The notes beneath the pieces were generated by a model. That model was not told where the DNA came from, did not search any database, and was given only the letters and a program-made list of their open reading frames with translations. A stretch of 5,583 nucleotides of DNA from Acidimicrobiia bacterium (GTDB lineage Bacteria; Actinomycetota; Acidimicrobiia; Spongiisociales; ZC4RG35): contig JAICND010000119.1 in NCBI GenBank assembly GCA_025929005.1, forward strand, positions 1 to 5,583. The letters are read 5' to 3'. Shown here piece by piece: positions 1-5,583 of this stretch; positions within the stretch are counted from its first letter, which is position 1; every line of letters begins with the position of its first letter. The position numbers and the translations under genes are program-made.

Positions 1-1079
1 CCGAGGGGAAAAGAGCCATAGGCAATGAAGCGATAAGCGCTCATCACCCGTCCCAGCAGCCGGTCCGGTGTGGCGTGTTGGCGGTAACTCACCGCCACAA
101 CATTCCAAAACTCACCGCCCAGGCTGATGGCGAGCATCCCGATAGCCGTTGCTACCACCGACCTGCTGACGCCGATTGCGGCCAGGCTGATGGCCATCAC
201 GGCAACCGAGCCCAGCACCATGGCCCGGCGACCGAACTGACCCATCACCCGGCTGGCCGCGAGGCTTCCCACGAGGGCGCCAGCCGCCGATACGACAAAG
301 AGGCTTCCGTAGCCAAGGGCTGAGAGGCCCAGCACTTCGATGGCGAACAGAACGAGCACCGCCATCGCGGCGGTGTAAGCGAGGTTGATTACTGCTGCCC
401 CGATGGCCAGGGTTCTGATGTTGTGGCTCTGCCACACCCAGGCGAGTCCCTCTCGCAACTCAAACACGAGTGAGCGTCGTTCCACCACTTCGACTGAACG
501 GGGGCTCGGGATACCGACCAGCAGGAACGCGCTGATTAGAAACGTGGCGGCATCGACAAGAGGGGGTAGCGATGCCGCCGCTGCAAAAAGCAGTGCCCCG
601 AGAGGCGGTCCCACGAACTGATTGGCGGTCAACTGGCCTGCGAAGAGCCGGCCGTTGGCCTTCTCCAATGATTGCCCTTCGACAAGTCCCGGCACTACCG
701 CCATGGCGGCCGAGTCGAAGAGGGTCTCGGCCATCCCCAAAACGAACACGACGACATACAGCGCGGCGATGCCGGCGTTTCCGCTCAGAACTAGTAGACC
801 GAGAGCAGCCACGCAGAGCGCCCGGCAGAGGTCGACGGTCCGCATCAGCCGAACCCGGTTGACCCGGTCGACAACTACCCCGGCGGGGAGGCCAAACAAC
901 AGCCATGGAAGAGTGGCGGCCGCGGTCATGCCGGCTACCGCTTGCGGGGATGTGGAAAGGCTGGCCGCCATGAGCGGAAAGGCTGAGATGACCACACCAT
1001 CCCCGAGGTTGGACAGTGTTGAGGCAGCCAACAAGCGGTTGAAAGGCGACCTCATCATCGGGAGTGTGCGAACGATCAC
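1..1079 (-). CDS. MFS transporter, probable drug/metabolite exporter (C-terminus beyond window)
   Basis: This is an inner-membrane secondary transporter of the major facilitator superfamily, of the EntS-like MFS_3 exporter type; the substrate is unknown. Reading complement 1079 down to 3 gives 359 codons without a stop, an almost continuously hydrophobic chain of about ten to eleven helices. Visible marks are SNLGDG at residues 23-28 near the start of helix 1, a motif-A-like loop between helices 2 and 3 (G67, D71, R72, R75, R77), and ANQFVGPPLG at 152-161, typical of this subgroup. The usual length is about 400-420 residues, so roughly the last 50 lie off the left edge. The start is uncertain: GTG at 1079 is the first plausible one, while ATG at 1058 or 1055 would remove 7 or 8 residues; none has a well-spaced Shine-Dalgarno sequence. 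It is divergent from fabH with a 48-bp gap. Family assignment is firm; the exporter role is inferred from the family. Confidence 0.92.
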   Translation of the reverse strand, partial: MIVRTLPMMRSPFNRLLAASTLSNLGDGVVISAFPLMAASLSTSPQAVAGMTAAATLPWLLFGLPAGVVVDRVNRVRLMRTVDLCRALCVAALGLLVLSGNAGIAALYVVVFVLGMAETLFDSAAMAVVPGLVEGQSLEKANGRLFAGQLTANQFVGPPLGALLFAAAASLPPLVDAATFLISAFLLVGIPSPRSVEVVERRSLVFELREGLAWVWQSHNIRTLAIGAAVINLAYTAAMAVLVLFAIEVLGLSALGYGSLFVVSAAGALVGSLAASRVMGQFGRRAMVLGSVAVMAISLAAIGVSRSVVATAIGMLAISLGGEFWNVVAVSYRQHATPDRLLGRVMSAYRFIAYGSFPL

Positions 1080-1089
1080 GCCTTGTGGC

Positions 1090-1117
1090 TTGTAGATCCT
1101 TGCGTTTCCAATAACGT
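1090..1117 (+). promoter_or_regulatory. fabH: Candidate promoter for fabH (TTGTAG-16-TAACGT)
   Basis: A TTGTAG box (1090-1095) and a TAACGT box (1112-1117, matching the TAnnnT -10 pattern) are separated by 16 bp inside the 48-bp gap between the MFS gene and fabH. Transcription would begin around 1123-1126, only a few bases before the ATG at 1128. No Shine-Dalgarno sequence precedes that ATG, so a leaderless or nearly leaderless message, common in actinobacteria, would fit. This is pattern matching on short degenerate boxes and remains tentative. Confidence 0.3.
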
Positions 1118-1127
1118 CGTGGCTGCG

Positions 1128-2105
1128 ATGGCACACATCATGGGTTTCGGCGGCTATGCCCCCGAGCGAATAGTCACCAACGACGAATGGGCTCAGAGGG
1201 TTGATACCTCGGACGAGTGGATCACCCAACGGACGGGCATCAAGAGACGCCGCTTTGCCGCCGACGACGAGTCCACCCTCACCCTGGCCGCGGCGGCCGC
1301 CAGGGGAGCGATCGGCGACGCCGGCCTGACGCCCGCCGACATCGACGAGATCGTGATTGCCACCGACACTCCCGAGGTGAGGACCCCCGACACCGCTGCC
1401 CTCCTCCAACACGAATTGGGCTGTCGCAACGTCCCCACCTACGACCTCGGAGGCAGCGGTTGCGCCGGATTCATCCAAGCCATGGACGTGGCCAACTCCC
1501 GGATCGCGGTGCAGCCCAAGAACATCCTTGTGATCGGCGTCGAGGTCATCACCCGCATGATCTCTCTAACCGATCGGGCCACCGCGGTGCTGTTTGGTGA
1601 TGCCGCCGGGGCAGTGATCATGGGATCACAACCCTCCAAGGCGGAGGTGTTGGGAATCGTCTCGGGAACCGACGGCTCCCACGCCGAGATTCTCACTCTC
1701 ACTGCCGGAGGGACCCGTCGGCCGTTTAACGCGTCGTCTCTGGCCAGCGGTGATCACAATCGTCTGGTGATGGATGGCAAGAAGGTGTTCACCGAAGCCG
1801 TGAGGCGCATGAGCGAGGCCTCGGCGGAAGTGTTGCGTCGTGTCGGCCGCACCGTGGGCGAGGTCTCTCTCGTCATACCTCATCAGGCCAACCTTCGGAT
1901 CATCGAGGCGGTCCGCAAGAAGATGGGGCTTGAGTCCGGTCGCGTTTTCGTCAACGTCCACGAATACGGCAACACCGGCTCCGCCACAGTCCCCTTCGCA
2001 ATGTGGCAGGCGGTTCTGACAAACCGGATTGAGAAAGGGGACCTGGTGGTGCTAACGGCCTTCGGCGCAGGGTTCCACTGGGCGGCCGCCGCCCTCCAGT
2101 TTTGA
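1128..2105 (+). CDS. fabH: Beta-ketoacyl-ACP synthase III (FabH, KAS III)
   Basis: FabH-type enzymes condense an acyl-CoA primer with malonyl-ACP, the cytoplasmic first step of type II fatty acid synthesis; relatives prime secondary-metabolite pathways. The product is 325 residues, a normal KAS III length. The catalytic triad is complete: C112 (in GCAGF), H252 (IPHQAN) and N282 (GNTGSAT). DTSDEWI (26-32) with W31 and R35, and IPHQANLRII (250-259), which in E. coli lies in the ACP-docking region, are conserved, and the end GAGFHWAAA matches the family C-terminus. Two differences stand out. The segment from D106 to C112 is one residue longer and glycine-rich (LGGSG) compared with the usual D-x-x-A-A-C, and T86 sits where E. 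coli has F87. ATG 1128 is chosen because it aligns with the E. coli N-terminus; TTG 1083 would add 15 unlike residues. No other fab gene is adjacent, so the physiological primer is unknown. It converges on the AraC gene 7 bp downstream. Confidence 0.95.
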   Translation: MAHIMGFGGYAPERIVTNDEWAQRVDTSDEWITQRTGIKRRRFAADDESTLTLAAAAARGAIGDAGLTPADIDEIVIATDTPEVRTPDTAALLQHELGCRNVPTYDLGGSGCAGFIQAMDVANSRIAVQPKNILVIGVEVITRMISLTDRATAVLFGDAAGAVIMGSQPSKAEVLGIVSGTDGSHAEILTLTAGGTRRPFNASSLASGDHNRLVMDGKKVFTEAVRRMSEASAEVLRRVGRTVGEVSLVIPHQANLRIIEAVRKKMGLESGRVFVNVHEYGNTGSATVPFAMWQAVLTNRIEKGDLVVLTAFGAGFHWAAAALQF

Positions 2106-2115
2106 TCGGAGATCA
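2103..2115. repeat. Short inverted repeat joining the two convergent stop codons
   Basis: TGATC-gga-GATCA forms a 5-bp inverted repeat with a 3-base centre. Its outer arms hold the TGA stop of fabH (2103-2105) and, on the other strand, the TGA stop of the AraC gene (2113-2115). There is no T-run on either side, and the stem is too short for a convincing intrinsic terminator. It may simply reflect two TGA stops followed by TC in opposite orientation. Confidence 0.3.
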
Positions 2116-2910
2116 GGTCGTCAGCCAGACCCGGAGGTGAGATGGTGGCGATCCCAGGCGACGCCGAATGGTGTTGGTCATGTGAGCGTGGTCATAGAAG
2201 CCTGCCTCGACCGCCAACCGGCTCAGATCGCCATCTCCCTCAGCCAGGCGATCGATAGCGAACCGGACCCGAAGGGCGGTACGGTATTCGGTAACCGACC
2301 TACCTGTTGCCTTCTTGAAGATGCGGCTCAGATGGAAAGGTGAGGAGCCGACCGCCATCGCCACCGTCGAGAGGTCGAGTTCCTGGCGAAAATGCCAGGC
2401 GAGGTATTGCCGGGTCTCGTCCACCAGCTTCTGTTGCGCCTTGCTCACCTTGGGTTTGGGCTCGATCTGAGAGACGGTGGCAAGAAGGAATAGTGCCTCC
2501 TCCTCAATCTCCAACGGATTCACCACCGATCTCTGGTGAAGCCGTCGGAGCAGTCGACGATGGCGAGCTGTAACCGCCTCCGAGATCGGAGCTGTCTGCA
2601 GTCGAAAGCGCTCCCGGTTGTTGAGCAGTGGTCCCAACACTTCTGGGGGAAACTGAAGCTCCGTGTTGCGGTCCCCTTCGTCCGAAGGGTGGGTGGTCAC
2701 CTGTTCGTCACCGGCGTTTCGGAAAACAGCAACGGTGGGGTCAACGACAATCGCCCCTCCTGCGCTGTGCTGGATATACACGCCAGCCCGAGGGAAGCTG
2801 ACTCCAAAGGCAGCCTCCACCTCGAGGTCGCTGTCAGGCACATGTCCAGGGTCACACCAGAAGTCGCAGACGTTCACGGCCGGTGACGAGAACAGCACCT
2901 GGGTGTTCAT
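2113..2910 (-). CDS. AraC/XylS-family transcriptional regulator
   Basis: This is a 265-residue DNA-binding regulator with the usual AraC layout. The N-terminal half (about 10-95) looks like a cupin-type effector domain, with phrases common in the family: a hydrophobic G-V-Y-x-x-H stretch (43-48), DPTVAVF (57-63), and a HPSDEGDRNT-like loop (74-83). A linker with basic and acidic helices (about 98-160) follows. The C-terminal domain holds two helix-turn-helix units: about 178-209 (LSTVAMAVGSSPFHLSRIFK, ending in GRSVTEYR) and about 227-260 (LSRLAVEAGFYDHAHMTNTIRR, ending in GSPPSHLR). The effector is unknown. C15, C19 and H23 near the N-terminus form a C-x3-C-x3-H cluster that might bind metal or sense thiol-reactive compounds, but that is speculation. 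It is divergent from the VOC gene with a 43-bp gap, so autoregulation and control of the VOC-STAND operon are the likely roles. The ATG at 2910 has at best a weak AGGG 11 bases upstream. Confidence 0.94.
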   Translation of the reverse strand: MNTQVLFSSPAVNVCDFWCDPGHVPDSDLEVEAAFGVSFPRAGVYIQHSAGGAIVVDPTVAVFRNAGDEQVTTHPSDEGDRNTELQFPPEVLGPLLNNRERFRLQTAPISEAVTARHRRLLRRLHQRSVVNPLEIEEEALFLLATVSQIEPKPKVSKAQQKLVDETRQYLAWHFRQELDLSTVAMAVGSSPFHLSRIFKKATGRSVTEYRTALRVRFAIDRLAEGDGDLSRLAVEAGFYDHAHMTNTIRRRLGSPPSHLRVWLTT

Positions 2911-2953
2911 TGGTCGAAGGACCCTACAGTCTCAATCGAAAGAGGAGTTGTGT
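2911..2953. promoter_or_regulatory. Divergent control region between AraC gene and VOC-STAND operon
   Basis: This 43-bp gap must contain at least part of both promoters. TACAGT (2925-2930) is a possible plus-strand -10 box, and TAGGGT (minus strand, 2926-2921) a possible minus-strand -10 box; they overlap by two bases. No convincing -35 box was found for either. An imperfect direct repeat, TCGAAGGA (2914-2921) and TCGAAAGA (2936-2943), has 22 bp from start to start, about two helical turns, the kind of spacing often used by AraC-family proteins, and it brackets the -10 boxes. GGTC-GAAG-GACC (2912-2923) is an overlapping small inverted repeat. All elements are seen in the sequence; their function is inferred. 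Confidence 0.4.
2942..2947 (+). promoter_or_regulatory. Strong ribosome binding site of the VOC gene
   Basis: GAGGAG, within AAAGAGGAG (2939-2947), lies 6 bases before the ATG at 2954. It fixes the VOC start and excludes longer in-frame readings that would run back through the AraC gene. Confidence 0.85.
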
Positions 2954-3370
2954 ATGAACTGGACATTGGAAGTGGTGGTGGTCCCGGTGACTGATATCGA
3001 TAGGGCAAAAGCTTTTTACGCCGACCAGTTGGGTTTCAACGTGGACCACGACACGAAAGTGGGTGATGACGTAAGGATCGTCCAGCTGACCCCACCCGGA
3101 TCGGGCTGTTCGGTTGTGATCGGCAAAGGGTTCGGGGTGGACATGCCGCCGGGGTCCCTTAAGGGCCTGCAACTGGTGGTGGCCGACATCATGGCCGCTC
3201 ATAGCCAGCTGGTGGAACGAGGGGTGAAGGTCAGCGATGTCCAGGTGGTCGACGGGGACACCAGTCGTCTCAGCCGGGGAGGACCCGACCTCGACAACGT
3301 GGGCTTCGTCTTCTTCAACGATCCCGACGGAAACGGCTGGGCGGTGCAGCAAATTTCTGCCCGCGGATAA
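2954..3370 (+). CDS. VOC (glyoxalase/bleomycin resistance/dioxygenase) superfamily protein
   Basis: This is a 138-residue cytoplasmic protein with the two beta-alpha-beta-beta-beta modules of the vicinal oxygen chelate fold. Module 1 (about 4-60) shows P11-V-T-D-I-D-R-A-K-A-F-Y22 and LGF (26-28). Module 2 (about 70-135) contains GLQLVVADI (71-79) and the family signature FFNDPDGNGWAVQQI (120-134). Family members include glyoxalases, dioxygenases and drug-sequestering proteins, usually metal dependent. The canonical His/Glu metal ligands are not evident: E6 occupies the first-strand position, and the last strand reads AVQQI where many enzymes have a Glu. Metal use and reaction therefore cannot be assigned. 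The start is set by the GAGGAG site. It lies 21 bp upstream of the STAND protein on the same strand and is divergent from the AraC gene, suggesting AraC-controlled expression as the first gene of an operon. Confidence 0.92.
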   Translation: MNWTLEVVVVPVTDIDRAKAFYADQLGFNVDHDTKVGDDVRIVQLTPPGSGCSVVIGKGFGVDMPPGSLKGLQLVVADIMAAHSQLVERGVKVSDVQVVDGDTSRLSRGGPDLDNVGFVFFNDPDGNGWAVQQISARG

Positions 3371-3378
3371 CGGGCTCC

Positions 3379-3383
3379 GAGGG
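3379..3383 (+). promoter_or_regulatory. Ribosome binding site deciding the GTG start of the STAND gene
   Basis: GAGGG lies 8 bases upstream of GTG 3392. The reading frame is closed upstream by TAA at 3368-3370, the stop of the VOC gene, and no ATG precedes the conserved VFVSST segment. GTG 3392 is therefore the only reasonable start. Confidence 0.7.
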
Positions 3384-3391
3384 TCATTCAA

Positions 3392-5583
3392 GTGATTCCT
3401 ACCCCCGATAGGCGCCTCCGGGTCTTCGTGTCGTCGACTCTCGGTGAGTTGGCCGCCGAACGGCTGGCGGCGCGTTCAGCGATTGAGTCTCTACGGCTCT
3501 CGCCAGTCATGTTCGAGATGGGAGCCCGCGACCATGCGGCCGAGAAGGTCTATCGCGACTACCTGGCGCAGAGCGACATCTTTGTTGCCATCTACTGGCA
3601 GAGCTATGGATGGATCGCTCCCAACCGGGAGGTATCGGGGCTTGAGGACGAGTTGGCATCGTCGGGCGGCAAACCCCGGTTGATCTACATCAAAGAGCCT
3701 GCGCCTGATCGCGACGAGCGCCTTACCGCAATGATCAAGTCGGTGAGGGAGTCCGGGGTTGCGACGAAAAACATCGCGTCCCCCGATGACCTGGCTGACC
3801 AGCTCTCCGACGACATCGCCCTTTTGCTTTCTGAGCAGTTCAGCGCCGGTGGTCGACAGCTTCCCACCGGAACGGTGACCTTCATGTTTGCCGACGTCGA
3901 GGGCTCCACGCCCATGCTCGAGCAGTTCGGAGCGGCGTATTCGGAGCTCCTCGTGCGCTTCCGTCGCGATGGCCAGGAGCTCATCGAAGGAGGAGGGGGC
4001 ACTCTTGTGAAGACCGAGGGTGACGGAATCTTTGCCGTGTTTCCGAGCGCCGATGTCGGTCTGCGAGTTGCCGTGGCGGCGCAACGTACCTACCAGGCCT
4101 ATCCGCACCCGGGGCCACTGAGAGTCCGGATCGGGTTGCACAGCGGCACCGGCGTCGTGGTCGATGGCGACTACGCCGGGCTGGACGTACATCGAGCTGC
4201 ACGGGTCGGGTCGGCTGCCAGTGGCGGTCAGATCCTGATGTCCTCCAGCACCCGTGAGCTCATACGCGAATGGCAGGTGGCCTCCGTCACCGATCTTGGG
4301 TGGTACGAGCTCAAAGGCATCAGCCGTCCCGAACATCTGCACCAGGTAAACGTCGGAGACCTTGGCACCGAGTTTCCGCCGGTTCGCGCCACTCCGTCGG
4401 CCCGGGCCCGTATTCCCCGTCAGCTGACATCGATTGTCGGCCGTGAAAAGGACATAGATGCAGTCGCTGCCTTGGTCGAGGAAACCCGTCTGGTCACTCT
4501 CACCGGCCCTGGCGGGATTGGGAAGACGAGACTGGCGGTAGCTGTCGCAGACCGAGTCGAGTCGAGATTCCGCGATGGGGTCGGCTTCGTCAACCTCGCT
4601 TCGGTTGACGATCCAGGTCGCGTCGCTGAAACCATCGTGACTGTCCTGGGGCGATCCATCGAGGGCACCGCCAGCGGCGAGGATGTGATTGCAGACGAAC
4701 TCAAGGACCGACAGTTCCTCCTGATCCTCGACAACTTTGAGCAGGTGACCTCGAGCGCACCCTTGCTCAGAAGCCTCCTGGAACGATTGCCTCAGCTTCG
4801 GATCCTGGTAACCAGCCGGATTGCCCTCCAGCTGACTGTTGAACGTGAGTATCAGGTCGCACCGCTGGGGCTCCCCGAAACCGCCGATGCCGCCGCAATA
4901 ACCGCCTCACCAGCGGTGCGGCTGCTGGTCGATCGGGCTCGAGCCGTTCGACCCGATATGTCTATCACTTCCGAAAACGGACCGGCCCTGGCAGATCTCG
5001 CCCGCCGTTTGGATGGGATCCCCCTAGCCCTCGAGTTGGCCGCCGCCCGGATGCGACTCCTGGGACCCGCCGACGTTGTGAAACGGCTGACCTCAACACT
5101 CGACCTGGGGTCGGGGGCTGCGGACCTTCCAGCCCGCCAACGTACCCTCCGCGCCGCGATCGATTGGTCATATCAAACCCTCCCTATGTCCGAACAACTT
5201 CTCTTCTCCAGGTTGGGGATCTTCGTGGATGGATGGACGTTGGAAGCCGCCGAGGCCGTGACCGATGGCCCCGAGGTGGGGGATGTGGCGGCGGGCTTGG
5301 AAACCCTGTCTGCACACAGTCTCATCCGCCTTGAAAGCGTGCCAGGAGGCGAGCCACGCATGCGCATGCTCGGCCCGCTTCAGGATTATGCCCGTGTAGC
5401 CCTTGCCGAACTGGGCGCCCTGGCGGAGATGCAAGACCGCCATGCCTCGTACTTCGGACAGATTGTGGATGACTATCCGCGAGGGACCGGGGTGGGGTTA
5501 GACGAATGGCGGACCAGGTTCGATCGTGAATGGGGGAACATCCGCCAGGCCATCAGTACCTGTATCGACCGAGCCGACTACCG
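3392..5583 (+). CDS. DUF4062 - class III nucleotide cyclase - STAND ATPase signalling protein (C-terminus beyond window)
   Basis: A very large regulator, 730 residues visible with no stop. Residues 8-95 form a DUF4062 domain: VFVSST (11-16), then AQSDIFVAIYWQSYGW (59-74) and a conserved acidic SGLEDEL. Residues 160-290 form a class III adenylate/guanylate cyclase domain: FADVEGST (166-173, metal Asp D168), VKTEGDG (206-212, metal D211, substrate Lys K207), D260 at the second substrate position, and R271. The transition-state Asn is replaced by H267 (GLDVHRAAR). Residues 345-566 form a STAND/NB-ARC-like NTPase: Walker A GPGGIGKT (372-379), Walker B FLLILDNFE (442-450), RILVTSR (470-476) and GIPLALELAAAR (542-553). 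Residues 580-730 match the winged-helix and first helical-repeat part of AfsR/LuxR-type STAND regulators (TLRAAIDWSY 585-594, FVDGWTLEAAEAV 611-623, RHASYF 683-688, NIRQAI 716-721). More repeats, perhaps an effector or HTH, should follow. Known mycobacterial cyclase-STAND-LuxR proteins (Rv0386, Rv1358, Rv2488c) share the core but are not known to me to carry DUF4062. Predicted cytoplasmic; both catalytic modules look active. Confidence 0.93.
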   Translation, partial: MIPTPDRRLRVFVSSTLGELAAERLAARSAIESLRLSPVMFEMGARDHAAEKVYRDYLAQSDIFVAIYWQSYGWIAPNREVSGLEDELASSGGKPRLIYIKEPAPDRDERLTAMIKSVRESGVATKNIASPDDLADQLSDDIALLLSEQFSAGGRQLPTGTVTFMFADVEGSTPMLEQFGAAYSELLVRFRRDGQELIEGGGGTLVKTEGDGIFAVFPSADVGLRVAVAAQRTYQAYPHPGPLRVRIGLHSGTGVVVDGDYAGLDVHRAARVGSAASGGQILMSSSTRELIREWQVASVTDLGWYELKGISRPEHLHQVNVGDLGTEFPPVRATPSARARIPRQLTSIVGREKDIDAVAALVEETRLVTLTGPGGIGKTRLAVAVADRVESRFRDGVGFVNLASVDDPGRVAETIVTVLGRSIEGTASGEDVIADELKDRQFLLILDNFEQVTSSAPLLRSLLERLPQLRILVTSRIALQLTVEREYQVAPLGLPETADAAAITASPAVRLLVDRARAVRPDMSITSENGPALADLARRLDGIPLALELAAARMRLLGPADVVKRLTSTLDLGSGAADLPARQRTLRAAIDWSYQTLPMSEQLLFSRLGIFVDGWTLEAAEAVTDGPEVGDVAAGLETLSAHSLIRLESVPGGEPRMRMLGPLQDYARVALAELGALAEMQDRHASYFGQIVDDYPRGTGVGLDEWRTRFDREWGNIRQAISTCIDRADY

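Noticed and set aside
1083..1127. TTG start at 1083 for fabH
   Set aside because: It would add 15 residues with no counterpart in FabH proteins; starting at 1128 aligns the N-terminus with the E. coli enzyme and puts the nucleophile at C112.
460..1134. A 224-codon minus-strand frame and a 157-codon plus-strand frame (622-1095) over the MFS gene
   Set aside because: Both translate to Arg/Pro/Ser- or Thr-rich sequence without domains, while the third minus-strand frame gives an unmistakable MFS protein.
2663..2953. N-terminally extended version of the VOC protein
   Set aside because: The extra part overlaps the AraC gene on the opposite strand and has no VOC similarity; GAGGAG directly before ATG 2954 marks the real start.
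3359..3375. Stem-loop GCCCG-CGGATAA-CGGGC over the VOC stop codon, as a terminator
   Set aside because: The stem is only 5 bp, there is no T-run after it, and the next gene begins 21 bp after the VOC stop on the same strand, favouring co-transcription.
3491..4342. A 283-codon open frame antisense to the STAND gene
   Set aside because: It lies opposite a gene with clear DUF4062 and cyclase motifs, its translation shows no recognisable domain, and long antisense frames are expected in G+C-rich coding DNA.
1..5583. CRISPR arrays, insertion sequences, tRNA or rRNA genes, attachment sites
   Set aside because: No regularly spaced repeats, transposase-like translation, terminal inverted repeats or cloverleaf-like sequence were seen; nearly all bases are explained by the five protein genes.

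Overview
The window is G+C-rich, tightly packed bacterial chromosomal DNA with GTG as well as ATG starts and no mobile-element, phage, CRISPR or RNA-gene signature. Gene style points to a high-G+C actinobacterium: an Actinomycetota-type STAND/cyclase regulator, TAnnnT-like promoter boxes, at least one gene with no Shine-Dalgarno sequence, and a FabH with a Thr primer-gate residue like the mycobacterial enzyme. An environmental lineage such as Acidimicrobiia is a guess from style, not a demonstrated placement.

Layout from left to right. (1) Positions 1-1079, minus strand: a major facilitator superfamily (MFS) exporter that runs off the left edge, so its C-terminus is missing. (2) A 48-bp divergent gap, then 1128-2105, plus strand: a stand-alone beta-ketoacyl-ACP synthase III (FabH) with an intact Cys-His-Asn triad but an altered nucleophile loop. 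(3) Only 7 bp after it, convergent on the minus strand, 2113-2910: an AraC/XylS-family regulator. (4) A 43-bp divergent gap carrying candidate promoter and operator elements, then 2954-3370, plus strand: a small glyoxalase-fold (VOC) protein with a strong ribosome binding site. (5) 21 bp downstream, apparently in the same operon, 3392 to beyond the right edge: a large multidomain signalling protein with DUF4062, a class III nucleotide cyclase, a STAND (NB-ARC-like) ATPase and the start of a helical-repeat region. No stretch longer than 50 bp lacks a gene.

How the parts may work together (inference): the AraC regulator most plausibly controls the divergent VOC-STAND operon, because both promoters share one 43-bp gap that contains an imperfect TCGAA direct repeat spaced about two helical turns. 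The MFS exporter and FabH share another short divergent gap, but nothing in the sequence proves a shared pathway. The item most worth following up is the DUF4062-cyclase-STAND fusion. It joins a domain of unknown function, a predicted cAMP-type second-messenger module and an NTPase switch in one chain, an arrangement compatible with stress or conflict signalling.
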